A DNA stretch of 64,000 bases, taken from contig MU271144.1 of assembly GCA_021432605.1 (NCBI GenBank), forward strand, positions 186,001 through 250,000, in the 5' to 3' direction. The notes beneath the pieces are model-generated. The model was not told the origin of the DNA. It saw nothing but the letters and a program-made list of their open reading frames with translations, and searched no databases. This DNA comes from Coniochaeta sp. PMI_546. Lineage: Eukaryota; Ascomycota; Sordariomycetes; Coniochaetales; Coniochaetaceae. Shown one piece after another: positions 1 to 10,120 of the stretch. Position 1 is the first letter of the stretch. The number at the start of each line of letters is the position of its first letter. The translations under genes and the position numbers were made by a program.

Positions 1-1
1 C

Positions 2-142
2 GAGACATGGGAGATGGATGCGAGTGAGACGGTCGGGCTGTATATGGACTGGTTGCGGGACTTGGCCGCCATCGATCCGGCGGCTGGCTTTGGGTGGGAG
101 ATTGTTAAGGCTCTTTATGGCCTGGAGCCGGATCAGTTATGA
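2..142 (+). CDS. C-terminal tail of a gene cut by the window start, unidentified
   Basis: An open frame runs from the first bases of the window to a TGA and encodes about 46 residues rich in W, D, E and L, ending GLEPDQL. It begins inside a codon run with no start, so it is either the last part of a gene lying to the left or a chance open frame. The composition (three Trp, mixed acidic and hydrophobic helix-like segments) looks like real protein. No motif identifies a family, and I assign no function. Confidence 0.4.
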   Translation, partial: ETWEMDASETVGLYMDWLRDLAAIDPAAGFGWEIVKALYGLEPDQL

Positions 143-642
143 GAGGAGGAGACCCGGGGTTGATGATGAGGGAAGCAGGACTATAACATGTGGAACGACG
201 CAACTGTCGTTATAGTGTTATGATGCCTCGATTGGCGAAGGAGCGGGATATTCTGCAAGTTCAGCAGGTTCGCCGATATCTTAGCTGCAGATTCCGTGCA
301 TGCGACAATCGATGTTCATAATCTTTCCATAGCAGGGTCATGCTTGGATTCGCATTATTCTGACATACTACCTACTCTTCAAGCCTCGTCTAGCCCTCGT
401 CTAGCTCCATGTGCAAGCTGAGCTTACTACTATCGTCAACTTGCGGTTTGGAGGCCTCGACCATCCAGGTTCGCAAGAGGTAGTCAAGAAGCTGAAGTCG
501 GCATCCAATATACGGCATTTTCAAGCAACCAGCAGCAGCGGACCGTGGCCTGCGTTAACACACAGCACCGAGGCGACAGGAAGCTCCGCTGCTCAATGAC
601 TATAATCACTAGTACGCGCTCGCTATTACCCTCCCTTTCAAG
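143..642. other. Intergenic, converging 3' ends
   Basis: About 500 bases between the tail of the plus-strand gene and the stop codon of the minus-strand E3 ligase gene. I see no convincing coding frame, RNA gene or repeat. It should hold both 3' UTRs. Confidence 0.6.
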
Positions 643-2331
643 TCAGGTCTCCCACATCCTAAGCATCCCCACAGTCCACTCCCTATACCTCCTCTCCGGC
701 ACCGGAAGCAGGATGTTACTCTTGCTCAGCACCTTCGCCACGGTATCGAGGGCTTCCTCAGGCAAGTTCACCTCTTGCACATCCGAATTCACGTCCTCGA
801 GTATCTTATCCGCCTCTTCGCGGCTGATTGTGCGGTAGAGAAGTTTAATAGCCGGTATCGGCCCGGTCGTAGCGGTTTGCGTGGACGCGTAGCGGAGTGA
901 TGGGTTGAGGATCCAGAAGTGGAGGACTGGTCCGGACACGCCGCTTGTGGATGGACTGGTGAGGCCGTTGATGGGTAGCAGGAGGGACTTGGAGGAGCCG
1001 GTGCGCAAAATAGTTGCTGAGAGAGTTGCGGAGAGGCATTCGTCGACGGTAGGTGGTGGACGCAATGACGGTGTTTTGGTCTGGCAGCATATTTGCCATT
1101 TGAAGAGGGTTATAGCGACAGTCTTGTAGTTGAAGTAGCCTATCCGTGTCTCGCAGTTGGTGCAGAAGATATTCAGGCCACTACGCATCGAGCTGCTAGG
1201 TGTGGTCTCTGCGAGAGTGGCTCTCGAGGTCGAGCCACGGGCAAATGACGAGGACGAGAACTACAGGACGAGTTGTCAGCACGTCCGAGAACAGAGGCAT
1301 ATATATGAATTGCCCCAGAAATTTGTGGCAGTTGACTGCACTATAGTATGTTCCTCGTGTAATCCCAAGGAACTCCTAACTCTAGAGTATCTCGGTTTTA
1401 TGCGGAGGACCGACCCTCCACCAAACGGACGACAAACCCATCACCCTTGCGAGTGAGGTTTTGTCGTCCCATCCAGCAGCCTACAAAGAAGGACGGGATA
1501 ACGGCGTACATTAGTATAGGGTATTTGTATCGGTTTCCATGCCACTAGGAGGACCGTGGGTCCGGCTTGGCCACCTTCTTGATACCCATTGTAAATCTGC
1601 ATTCCTATTCTGCAGCGAACTATGTGTTTGTGCGTGTATGACGAGAGAAGCAAACTTACTGTGATTCCCGCACAATCCTCCTCCGCGAATAAAAACGTGG
1701 TCAGGTCTACAAACCCCACGCCCTTTTGCGCGGATATGGTCGATGCAGCTCCATAGCCCCTAGAAGCAAGAGTTCCCTCGTCCGCTTTCGTCTCAGATGC
1801 GCCGCTACCCCCAGACGTACCATTTGATGGGCTATCATGACCATGGCGATGCTCCTCGCCGGGCTTGTGGCAGTGCCAAAATTCCATCATCTCCGCCCAG
1901 CCTTCGGCTGGAAGGTCCTTCCACTCCCTCACGGAGCACTCTCTTATCAAATGAGCTTGGCATGTGCGACATGACACGGCACTGCCGGGTATAAGGTCCT
2001 TGGCCTCCCATGGTACAGTACTGCGAGCCTCTCCTCTCTGTGCAGTTGTCTGGCTGTCATGAACCATAGGTAACCGCCATGTCAACACTTTGGCATCTGC
2101 AGAGCGCCGCTGGGCAGTGAGCTCTTGGCCTTCCGGACAAGATACGCGGCCGGGCAGCACGAGCCGAAAGGTTTCCCCTGCGTGGCTGACGTGGACGGTG
2201 GAAGTCTGATTATCATGCGTTATCCTGATTTTAGTTGACTGATCAACGGCGGGATCCAAAGAGACGGCCAAGGATACTTGGCGGATATTGGAGAGAAGCT
2301 CCGCGTAGATGGACACGGGCGGCGTTGCCAT
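643..2331 (-). CDS. HECT-type E3 ubiquitin ligase-like protein (UBE3D / Ipa1 family)
   Basis: Two exons, 2331-1660 and 1260-643, encode about 429 residues. The family (E2-binding HECT-like domain; human UBE3D, yeast Ipa1) acts in ubiquitin ligation and in yeast affects mRNA 3'-end processing. Exon 1 carries CRTCQAHL and the hallmark GWAEMMEFWHCHKP. Exon 2 carries a second Cys pair (CTNC..IG) followed by LFKWQ, then SGPVLHFWILNP, LLYRTIS and a C-terminal LPVPER..EWTVGML. The donor is GTAAGT and the acceptor CCTGTAG; both exons are in phase 0, which supports the model. The 399-base intron is long for this genome, stays open in exon 1's frame for about 70 codons and contains a hairpin, so a small extra exon is possible. 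The start is the first ATG before the conserved region. Family assignment is strong; the exact middle of the protein is less certain. Confidence 0.8.
1427..1469. repeat. Imperfect inverted repeat (hairpin) inside the E3 ligase intron
   Basis: GGACGACAAACCCATCAC (1427-1444) faces GTGAGGTTTTGTCGTCC (1453-1469). The pairing is about 16 bp with one or two bulges around an 8-base loop. It lies in the long intron of the UBE3D-like gene. It could be a fold in the pre-mRNA or a trace of a small inverted-repeat insertion. Confidence 0.55.
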
Positions 2332-2808
2332 GGTAGGTGGGAATATGTGATGAAGAGAAGTGGACTAATGCTGGAATGGAGGCGCGTGACGCACTTCGAA
2401 TCTTTGCGTCTCAGCTCGGGTGCAGGATAATGATCACAATCTTTTGCCTGGACATTATGCCGATTGAAATGCGAAAGCAAAAACCGTGGAGTGAGCTTGA
2501 ATGGCGTTCAAGGTACAGGAATGTTTGTTATGCTGGACGACATCATCCCGGGCACATGGGTTGAGATCGAAAAGTTTAGTTACGCTTATGTAAGCACTTT
2601 ACTGGGAGGTTTTATGCTACGCACAAAACACGCGCACTATTGTGGTACACATGCTCTACCTAAGGTCCGTGTTTGTCGTGATGACCCGGATAGCGCAATC
2701 AATTTCGATATTCCAGCATCTCGATCTCTGCTTTTCGACTCCAGATACCGCCGAGTCCCCAATGCTCAAATGCAGATTCTTAAAAACTCCACACATCGTT
2801 GACAGTCT
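2332..2808. other. Intergenic between E3 ligase start and eIF3d stop
   Basis: About 480 bases holding the promoter of the minus-strand E3 ligase gene and the 3' end of eIF3d. Short open frames here have no recognisable content. I see no clear regulatory motif. Confidence 0.5.
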
Positions 2809-4702
2809 CTACTCCTCCGCCTCAGCCTCCTCCTCAACACCACCAACCTCCTCATCATCCTCGTCGAAGCTGCCAGCAGGAACCTCGTACAGGCGGAGGA
2901 TAGACTTGTTGGGATCCTTGACGAGCACGTACCGGCCGTCCTCGCGCTTCAAGCACATGTCGGCGATGGTACGCACGATACCCCAACCGTTGGACAGCGA
3001 CAAGTTCATCTGGTTGGCAAAGTCGCGCGGCTTCCAGCCCACGACGCCCAGGATGACGTGCTGATCGTTCTTCTTCGGGTTGACGCGGGAGACGAAGCTG
3101 TTGAGATGGAGGTTAGTCATAGTTTAGAAGTCGAGCGAAACATGCAAGGGAAGGATACGCACCCAAGCTTCATCACATCGGCCTTGGCGAGGATACTCTG
3201 CACAGTCCACCTCGCGAGTTTCACGCTGTTGTTCTTCATCTCGGTGGCCACGACGGCACCGCGTTGGCTCACCAGCTTGGACCTCCAGTCGAGCGCGCCG
3301 CCGCTGCCCTGTGCCTTGCTGTCAAACTCGTTAAGAGCGTGCACAGTGACAAATTGGTCCTCGCCGTTGGTCGCGTTCCTCTGCGCTGCGTCGAGCTCGG
3401 TACGAACAATCAGGTACACCGGATCCTCCTCGTTAGTTGACAGATCGAAACGGCGGTACTTGTAAGCCTTGGATGCGGGGGGTTCGGTCTCCTCGGCGGG
3501 ATTGTAGAAGGGGTTCTCATGGGCCATCTCGACCTTCTGGCTCTCGTTCTCTATCACGACCTGGTTGGCGAAGTTGTGGTTGATGTAGGTAGCCTCCTCG
3601 GCCAGCGCCGCCGGTTGGTTGATGACGTCCTTGCTGCCCTCGGAAGCGTCCATTGGAGCATCGGCCGCGTTCTCGTTAACCGTGACCATGTCCAGCGCAG
3701 CGTTCTCACGCTTGTCGAGGAAGATCTTGTTCCCTTGGCGGACGATGATAATATCCCAGGGGTAGACGGAGCGCGGGGCGCACATCAGCATCGAGAGAAT
3801 GTTTTCTGTGGCGAAGATGGTGGCCTCATCCTTCTCGGCGAGTTCTTGAATAACCGGATCAGAGGAGGTTGTGACGTTGTAGACCGCGCGATCAAGCACG
3901 TTGAGCTTCCGTTCCGTAGCCTTGACCTGCGGCTTGTCGTAGGACCGGTCGTAGGGATAGACGAAACCATAGCTATCGATATCCTCGCCCTCATCCGCGT
4001 CGAGGTTGAGCTTGCTTAGGCGGTTGAAGTCAATCTCCTCCAGCAGCTTCCAGTCAGCCTTGATATTAACCGAAGCATCCCTGTTCCTCGCCGGCTTGTC
4101 GTAGTCTTTCCAGCCGAAGCGGCGGCCTCTGGCACCAGCGTTTCCGCGGCCGCCACCACGGCTATCGAAACCGCCGTAGTTGCCCCTGCCGCCACGTCCG
4201 AGTTGCGCCCGGCCACCGGCTCTGGCATCACCGCGGCCGCCTCTTTGACCACGACCACCACGAGTGAACACGGCACCGCGGCCGAAGCGAGTCTTGCCGC
4301 TGTCGCGGACGTTGCTGACAACTGAGAAGGAGGCTTCATCTTCGGCGACGGGGGCGGCGAAGACCGATGCGGATCCGGCACCATATACCTGTTGATCTAG
4401 AATCACAAGTCTGTCAGCTCTTCCACTCAAGAAGCGGGACGCAACGATTCCCATCAACTCAGTCCTACAAGCATACCTCGGAAGTTCCTGTTGTACTGTT
4501 GTCGGCCACCGCGTCCGTCCCGATCCTTGCTGTCGGTCCAGTCGGCCATGCGACCTAGCCTGTCGCCCTTGGAGAATGGCGCATATGGGACACCGTTCAG
4601 GGTCGTGTCGTTCGTAACTGGAGGGCCCCAGCCTGGGCCTTCGGGTAGGGCAGTGATGAGGTCGACCAACGAAGGCATTGCCTTCTGTTCTGTGGCAGCC
4701 AT
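2809..4702 (-). CDS. eIF3d: Eukaryotic translation initiation factor 3 subunit D
   Basis: Three exons (4702-4477, 4396-3163, 3097-2809) encode 582 residues. eIF3d is a cytosolic subunit of the eIF3 complex that helps recruit mRNA to the 43S complex and has cap-binding activity in animals. The N-terminus has the family pattern [10 protein letters not shown], then [17 protein letters not shown], an RG-rich stretch (about residues 110-190), [11 protein letters not shown], and a long globular C-terminal domain ending in [11 protein letters not shown] and [13 protein letters not shown] with an acidic tail. The junctions restore the family sequence: RNFR/DQQVYG across intron 1 and KLG/FVSR across intron 2. 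The start is the ATG before the conserved N-terminus; an upstream in-frame stretch is not conserved. The length fits the fungal family. Confidence 0.96.
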
Positions 4703-5352
4703 GATTGAGGCAGGCTTTCGCTCGGTGGTATTTCCAGTCGGGATTAGGAAAAGGTTTGATTCCTGCTTGATCTAGAATGGACAGTGACAAATCCGAGCTT
4801 CAACTCTACTCGTATTGCGGTAAAGCGAAGGAGTTGGCTCGTTAGGTATGGGTCGTAGTGAACATCAAATCCCCTCCTTTGTTGCGGATCAAAAATTCGT
4901 CAAAATCGAGGAATAATTCGTTGGTGGGGTTGGTGTTGTGGGGCGAGCCGCGGGCTTTTCGGTGTGAGGCTTCACCGAGTCTCTTCACCTTGACGGTACG
5001 GATTGCTCATCCTTTGTAGCGTCTGTATGAATGAATTCTTAGGGTGCCCTCACGGCTCACATGTGCTGAGGCTCTGAAAAGCGTTCGAGATGCATTGTCA
5101 CAGTTTAATTCTGCTACGTCAACGGAAAAAAGTGACATTGAGCCGCACAACCAAGGTATCTATAACAACTCCAGGAAACCCTTGACATCCAAACATTCTC
5201 ACGGCAGCATAGGCATGCCAGTGAATTTAACCTTCAGATACCATTTATAGCCAAGCGCCATATCTCTATTACTCTCCACTAAGGGACACGAAACGGCAGA
5301 CGAAACGGAATAACAGCAGAGCGACAATCCCGACGCCGCCACTTATGATGTC
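4703..5352. other. Intergenic: eIF3d promoter and bZIP 3' UTR
   Basis: About 650 bases between the eIF3d start and the stop of the minus-strand bZIP gene. I see no convincing coding frame or RNA gene. The eIF3d promoter lies at the left side. Confidence 0.5.
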
Positions 5353-7045
5353 TCAGTAAGCCATAGACATTTCAGACTTGGTGGAGAAGACGTTCTCGAG
5401 CGCGTCCCGAACCTCGAACTCCTCCATCACAGCACCGAATCTTGGGGGAGAAATGGTCAGCGTATACGTCAGGTGTGTGATTGGTGCGCAGAGCACAACA
5501 TACCCGTAGCATCGGACCTTGCTTCCCAGCTCATCCGTAATCTTGGCGAAATCTTCCGTGTTCAGTTCACCCAACCTCGGGTGCGCAAGAACCATACCCC
5601 ACGCCATCACGGGTGTGATTTCACCGTCTAAGTTCAGCCTCTTGCTCAGGTCGAGCAGCGTCGTGAGGTCGCCCTTGCTGAGCTCCCACGTGCGCTGGCC
5701 GGACTCGACACCTGCACCTCCGCCGCTGCTGTTGACGTTGCTGTAGCCGAACGGGATATCGGGCGTCAGTTCCGGGAAGGGCTCCGGCGGGCACGACGCC
5801 ATGAGCGCGTGACCACACGGCTCCGCGCCGCCAGCGTCTATGCCGCGCTCGAGGAGCCAGGGCATATGATCCATGCATGGTTTTTCAAGACTGTGACGTT
5901 AGCCGATGTGCTCTTTCAAATACCGGTTCCAACTCCCCTCCTCTGCTGTGGAATTGGAACGGCTGAGGTGGTGCTCGGGTGTCCTGGCCTCTCTCCCTCA
6001 CCGCATCGCCAGTCTCGGAACGGTGTTGTGTAACGGTGGGGGTATATCACGGTGGGCAGTCTGTGCTGCAGGCCTTCATACTTGTGCTAGAGAAATGTGA
6101 TGGAGGAAAAGGTCTAGGACATCGCGACTTGGGCAAGCAGGGTTCATCCACTACTGGTGGGGAGGTGACATGTAAGCCTTCGAGGGGTCATCGTACGTTA
6201 GGACAAAATCAATCCCAGCTTGATCATAATCCACAAGTGGATTCCGGTTCTGCTGGCCGCCCGCTCCGGAACCCGACCCCTGCCCAGAATGGTGATGTTG
6301 ATGGTGGCCATGCTGGTGCGGCGAGACGCCTCGCGCGTGCTGGCCGCCAGGAGGCGGTGTGAATGCGCTGGTGTAGCTCGACGGAGCGGCAGCACCGGAG
6401 ACGCTGGCGCTCGACGTGTAGCCGATGCTTGGGTTACTCATCGACTCGTCAAGAAGGCTACCGCCGGCCATCGGCGCCGACATTCCATTCTGGGCTAGAA
6501 GGGCCTTGAGTTGCCGATTCTCATCTGCGAGTCGCTCTTTGTCCTGTGAGATGTTGCTGTATATCTCCTTCAGGCGAAGAACTTCATCTTCGAGAGCCTT
6601 GATATAGAGCTCTTTGCGCTCGCGATGCGTCCTGGTGCTCGCGACACCCGCATCAGTCACTGGACACCTCACAGATATTGTTGATGCATGGTCAGGATGC
6701 TCACCTCTGAGCCTGTCTGTTCAACTCTTGTCGTCGCGTCAAGGCAGGCTTACTGTCTGGTTTCGGACCTCGCCGCTTCGGCGGGTTGCCCTCTCGTGTT
6801 GTGGTCCTCTTCTCAGTGAGACCCTTGAGGAACCCAAGATTGAGCGAGGACAAGGGACTCTTGTCCTGCCCGGCAGACCCGCCTAACGGCGATTGACTCG
6901 GCTGGTGGTTTGGAGATAGCGAAGTCGACATGGCGGCCCGGTCGTAGAGCGACGAGATGGACGGCTTGGTATGCGAAGGAGAGAATGAGTTCGGCGGGGA
7001 GGGGTAAGCCGCGACGGCAGCTATGGGTCCTAGGTCAGCAGCCAT
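5353..7045 (-). CDS. bZIP transcription factor, fungal PAP1/AP-1-like
   Basis: Four exons (7045-6705, 6631-6197, 5890-5504, 5440-5353) encode 416 residues. It is a nuclear DNA-binding factor. The basic region is RRQELNRQAQRTHRERKE, with the NxxAQ signature of the PAP1 subclass but His where Phe is usual. It is split by intron 1 and followed by a heptad zipper (ALEDEVLRLKEIY.. to ENRQLKALL). A His/Gly/Gln-rich linker follows, then a conserved C-terminal block: FVLTLEKPCMDH, CGHALMASCPP, DIPFG and RCYGFGAVMEEFEVRDALE. All junction phases agree. The last intron is 63 nt and also in frame if retained, giving a 21-residue insertion. The Cys/His cluster could sense redox state or bind metal; that is inference. 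A Yap1 orthologue is unlikely, because the CRD pattern differs. Confidence 0.9.
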
Positions 7046-8995
7046 TTCCAACAATTCCAATTATCAAACACAGCACACAGCACAGCCCCAGTGGCAAGCT
7101 TCGTCGGTCTCTTCGTGATACTCCGTTCTCCGCCCCGTGAAAAATCGTCAATAGATGATGGCGCGCTCGTCAAGAACCCACGATTACTTTGTGTAGAGAC
7201 AAACATTGGGAGATCTCAGAAAAAAACGAAGACGAAAGCGCAGCGCGCCGGTTGAAATAGAGTCAACTGGTCCAGCAAGCAATGCGTACCTGGAGTAATT
7301 GATTTCCGGCCGATCACCACAATGCAAGGCACCTGCTATTCCACGGTTACGTGGTGATCTGCTCGCGAGGTTCTATGCGATCTCGGGCAGGGGTTGGATA
7401 CAGTGGGCTGGGCAGGTTGAGCCTGCTGTCGTTGCTTGGGTATATTCAGTTTGCGACGAGGGGCAAAGAGCAGTTGCTTGGTTGTTTGCTTTGCAGAGGA
7501 TTTGAAACAGTTTCTTAACACAGCGACGTCTGAGATGCGCCAACGCTGGGCCGCGTCGAGGCAGTCGATCAATGCCAAGAATATCCGGTCCCCAGCTCAA
7601 CTATGTCGTTCACCTGTCTGGAACGTGTTTGAACCATCCGCCGTAGGTCAGAATTAATTGTAATTGAGCAGCACGGTGATTTGTATTTCAGAAGTAGCTC
7701 CCGAGAGCTCTGGTTGGACAAGCTGTGGCTCGCTCGAATGAAACAAGGTTGCCCTTCGCAAGGCAAGGGAAACTGTAGAAGCCCGACGTACGTAACTAAA
7801 GTTGAGGCGGGTACCTAGTTACTGCAAAGCGGACACGACGCCGTTGTTGGGATTGCGTGTGTAAGGTCTGACGAAGGCGATATCAGTGCAGACTATTTCC
7901 TTGATATCCTATCCGCTGTTGGGCTGGTTCTGCATATGATCAGACCTGTGAAGCACTGAGTAACTGTGGTCTGTGCTGCACGTAAAGAGAAGACGCGAAC
8001 GGAAGTCTGGCAAAAGATACGCATTTGCAGGTGGGAAATGTGAAGAAGTCATGGACGGTGACTCTCGGATATATGACCTGACTCCTGGCGGGTTCTAACT
8101 AAGGTCCAAAAATGACGACCGTCATTCGAGGTGCTCGTGTTGTTCCTGGGGGATTAGTCAGACCAGTACCTCGGAGCCGGCCACTAGAGATATCTGAGCT
8201 GTCGCCCTGATCAAGATCTGGGCCATATGCCGAACGCTTTTGTCAGCCCGGCAAGGTCCCAGGTCGAAAAGCACGTCAGCAACGCAAAAAAATCCTGGAT
8301 GATGATGGGAGACAGGTAATGCACTGTTGATATCCATCTTAGAACCTCGGCATAGATCGAGAACAGCCAGAGTCAGATGCTCAATGCCAAGTCGATACTT
8401 ACTGTGTAAAAGAAGTCCAAACCGGTCAGTTCTACTACTTTCCAGCTCTGTCACTACTGTGGTAACTTGTAAGGAACACTGTTACTACCTCCACGCTCTA
8501 CGGTGTAAGGTCTATACCTTACCTTGGGCACCTTTTCTAGAATGAAACCATCGCCGATCAGCTGACATAGTGGCCTTCAAGTTGCTCGTCGACTTACCAT
8601 CGTTCTAGAGGTGCAGTGGCTGGCCTATCACACTCCTCGCTTCGTTTGCCGCACCTCAACATGTCATGCGAGGTCCGACGTGGGCATAATGGATGATCAT
8701 CAATTTGAAACTCCAGGTCGTCAACCTGACAGAGAATAGAAAACGGCCTATTCATGTGCTAAACCTGTGTACCTGCATGAAAACCTCCTCTTCTTCTTAG
8801 TCCATGTGCAAGCCGCACCCTCTATCCCCGCAATCCACCCAACTGGATTTGTCCATCTGCCGACCTACCCTACAACACTTGCAAACATACGGCAGACAAG
8901 ACACCGCTGCTGTGGAGCCGACGAGCATCCTTCGGGTGATTCCGAGTCGACAGGTGAAGTGTGTTTAGCAGCTTCAACTTCCACCGTCATAAGTC
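7046..8995. other. Gene-free stretch between divergent bZIP and acyltransferase genes
   Basis: About 1.95 kb holding the promoters of the minus-strand bZIP and plus-strand acyltransferase genes. The longest reading frame (minus strand, about 8158-8460) lacks an ATG. It contains a donor-like GTAAGT and a short MDINSA segment that only faintly recalls the C-terminal region of fungal zinc-cluster factors. I do not call a gene. Confidence 0.45.
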
Positions 8996-10120
8996 ATGAC
9001 CAGCAGTGGTCCCCTAACCCACGTCCGCGGCCTACTCATCCTCGTCCCTTGGCTCCTCTGGCTCTTCATAGCAGACATCCTCCTCTCCCTCCTCCTGCCG
9101 CTCAAGCCCCTCTTCCCAGACAAGGTCTACAACGCCTCCTCGACCATAGCATATACCGTCTGGCTCTGGATCCAGACTCTCTTCGAGCGCCTCAATGGCG
9201 CCGTCATCACCGTCTCGGGCGACAGTATTCCCCAATACGAGTCCGCCGTCGTGGTGGCCAATCACGTCGCCTGGTGCGACTTCTACATGATTCAGAAAGT
9301 CGCCATCCGGGCGGGTATGCTTGGCCGGTGCAGGTGGTTTGCTAAGCTGCAGCTGCGCAACGTGCCGTTCTTGGGATGGGGCCTGTGGGCCATGGGCATG
9401 CCGATGGTGAGTCGGCGGTGGATGAGGGATCGGGTGGAGTTGGAGCGGGTGTTTCGGGGTATTGTAAGGAGGAGGTGGCCTATCTGTAGGTGTTCGCGAC
9501 TCAAGCCAGATGCCCTGCTCTTCTCTCAGGGTGAAGTTGGCACGTGTGAATGAGGCGGAAGATACTGTATCTCGATATCAAGGGCCTTGCTAATACTCTA
9601 ACTCGCACCAACGAACATCCCTCCTCCCTTCCCCTACCCTTCAAGGATAAGAATCAAAACACTGACATAACCAGGGCTCATCTCCTTCTCAGAAGCAACC
9701 CGCTTCACACCGCGCAAATTCGCTGAGTCACAAGCCTTCTGCGCCGCCAACTCGCGTCAGCAACCTCAGCACCTCCTCTACCCGCGCATCAAAGGCTTTG
9801 TCACGACGGTGCAGCACCTGCGCTCGACGCCGCACGTACGGGCCATTTACGACTTCACCATCGCCTACCAGCGCGGCGGCGAGTGGCACGTCGCGCCCAG
9901 CATGTGGGATGCGCTGCGCGTTAGCGGTCTAAGTAGCGGAGCCGCCGGATACAGGTTCCACGTTCATGTCCGTAGGTTTCCTATGGATGACCTGCCGCGG
10001 GAAGACGATGAGCTGGCTAAGTGGCTGGAGCAGCGGTGGGTTGAGAAGGGGTTGTGGCTTGAGGAGAAGAGGAGGGAGTGGAAGGGAGAGGTTGGAAGAG
10101 ATAGTAGGAGCGCCGACTGA
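8996..10120 (+). CDS. Lysophospholipid acyltransferase (PlsC/LPLAT family, Cst26/lysocardiolipin acyltransferase-like)
   Basis: Two exons (8996-9485, 9675-10120) encode 311 residues. Family members transfer an acyl chain from acyl-CoA to a lysophospholipid in ER or mitochondria-associated membranes. Residues 10-40 form a strongly hydrophobic N-terminal membrane segment. The catalytic motif NHVAWCD shows His90 and Asp95 (HX4D). Motif II-like VPFLGWGLWAMG follows, and FSEATRFTP lies just after the splice junction; it matches the usual EGTR motif with Ala for Gly. The junction T/GG restores RRWPIWLISFSEATR, which fixes the 189-nt intron. The C-terminal half (YDFTIAY, VHVRRFPMDDLP) is typical of this subgroup. 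The exact lysolipid substrate cannot be read from the sequence. Confidence 0.92.

Noticed and set aside
8158-8460. Minus-strand open frame resembling a zinc-cluster factor fragment
   Set aside because: It has no ATG, no Zn2Cys6 motif and only a very short MDINSA resemblance. That is too weak to call a gene or pseudogene.
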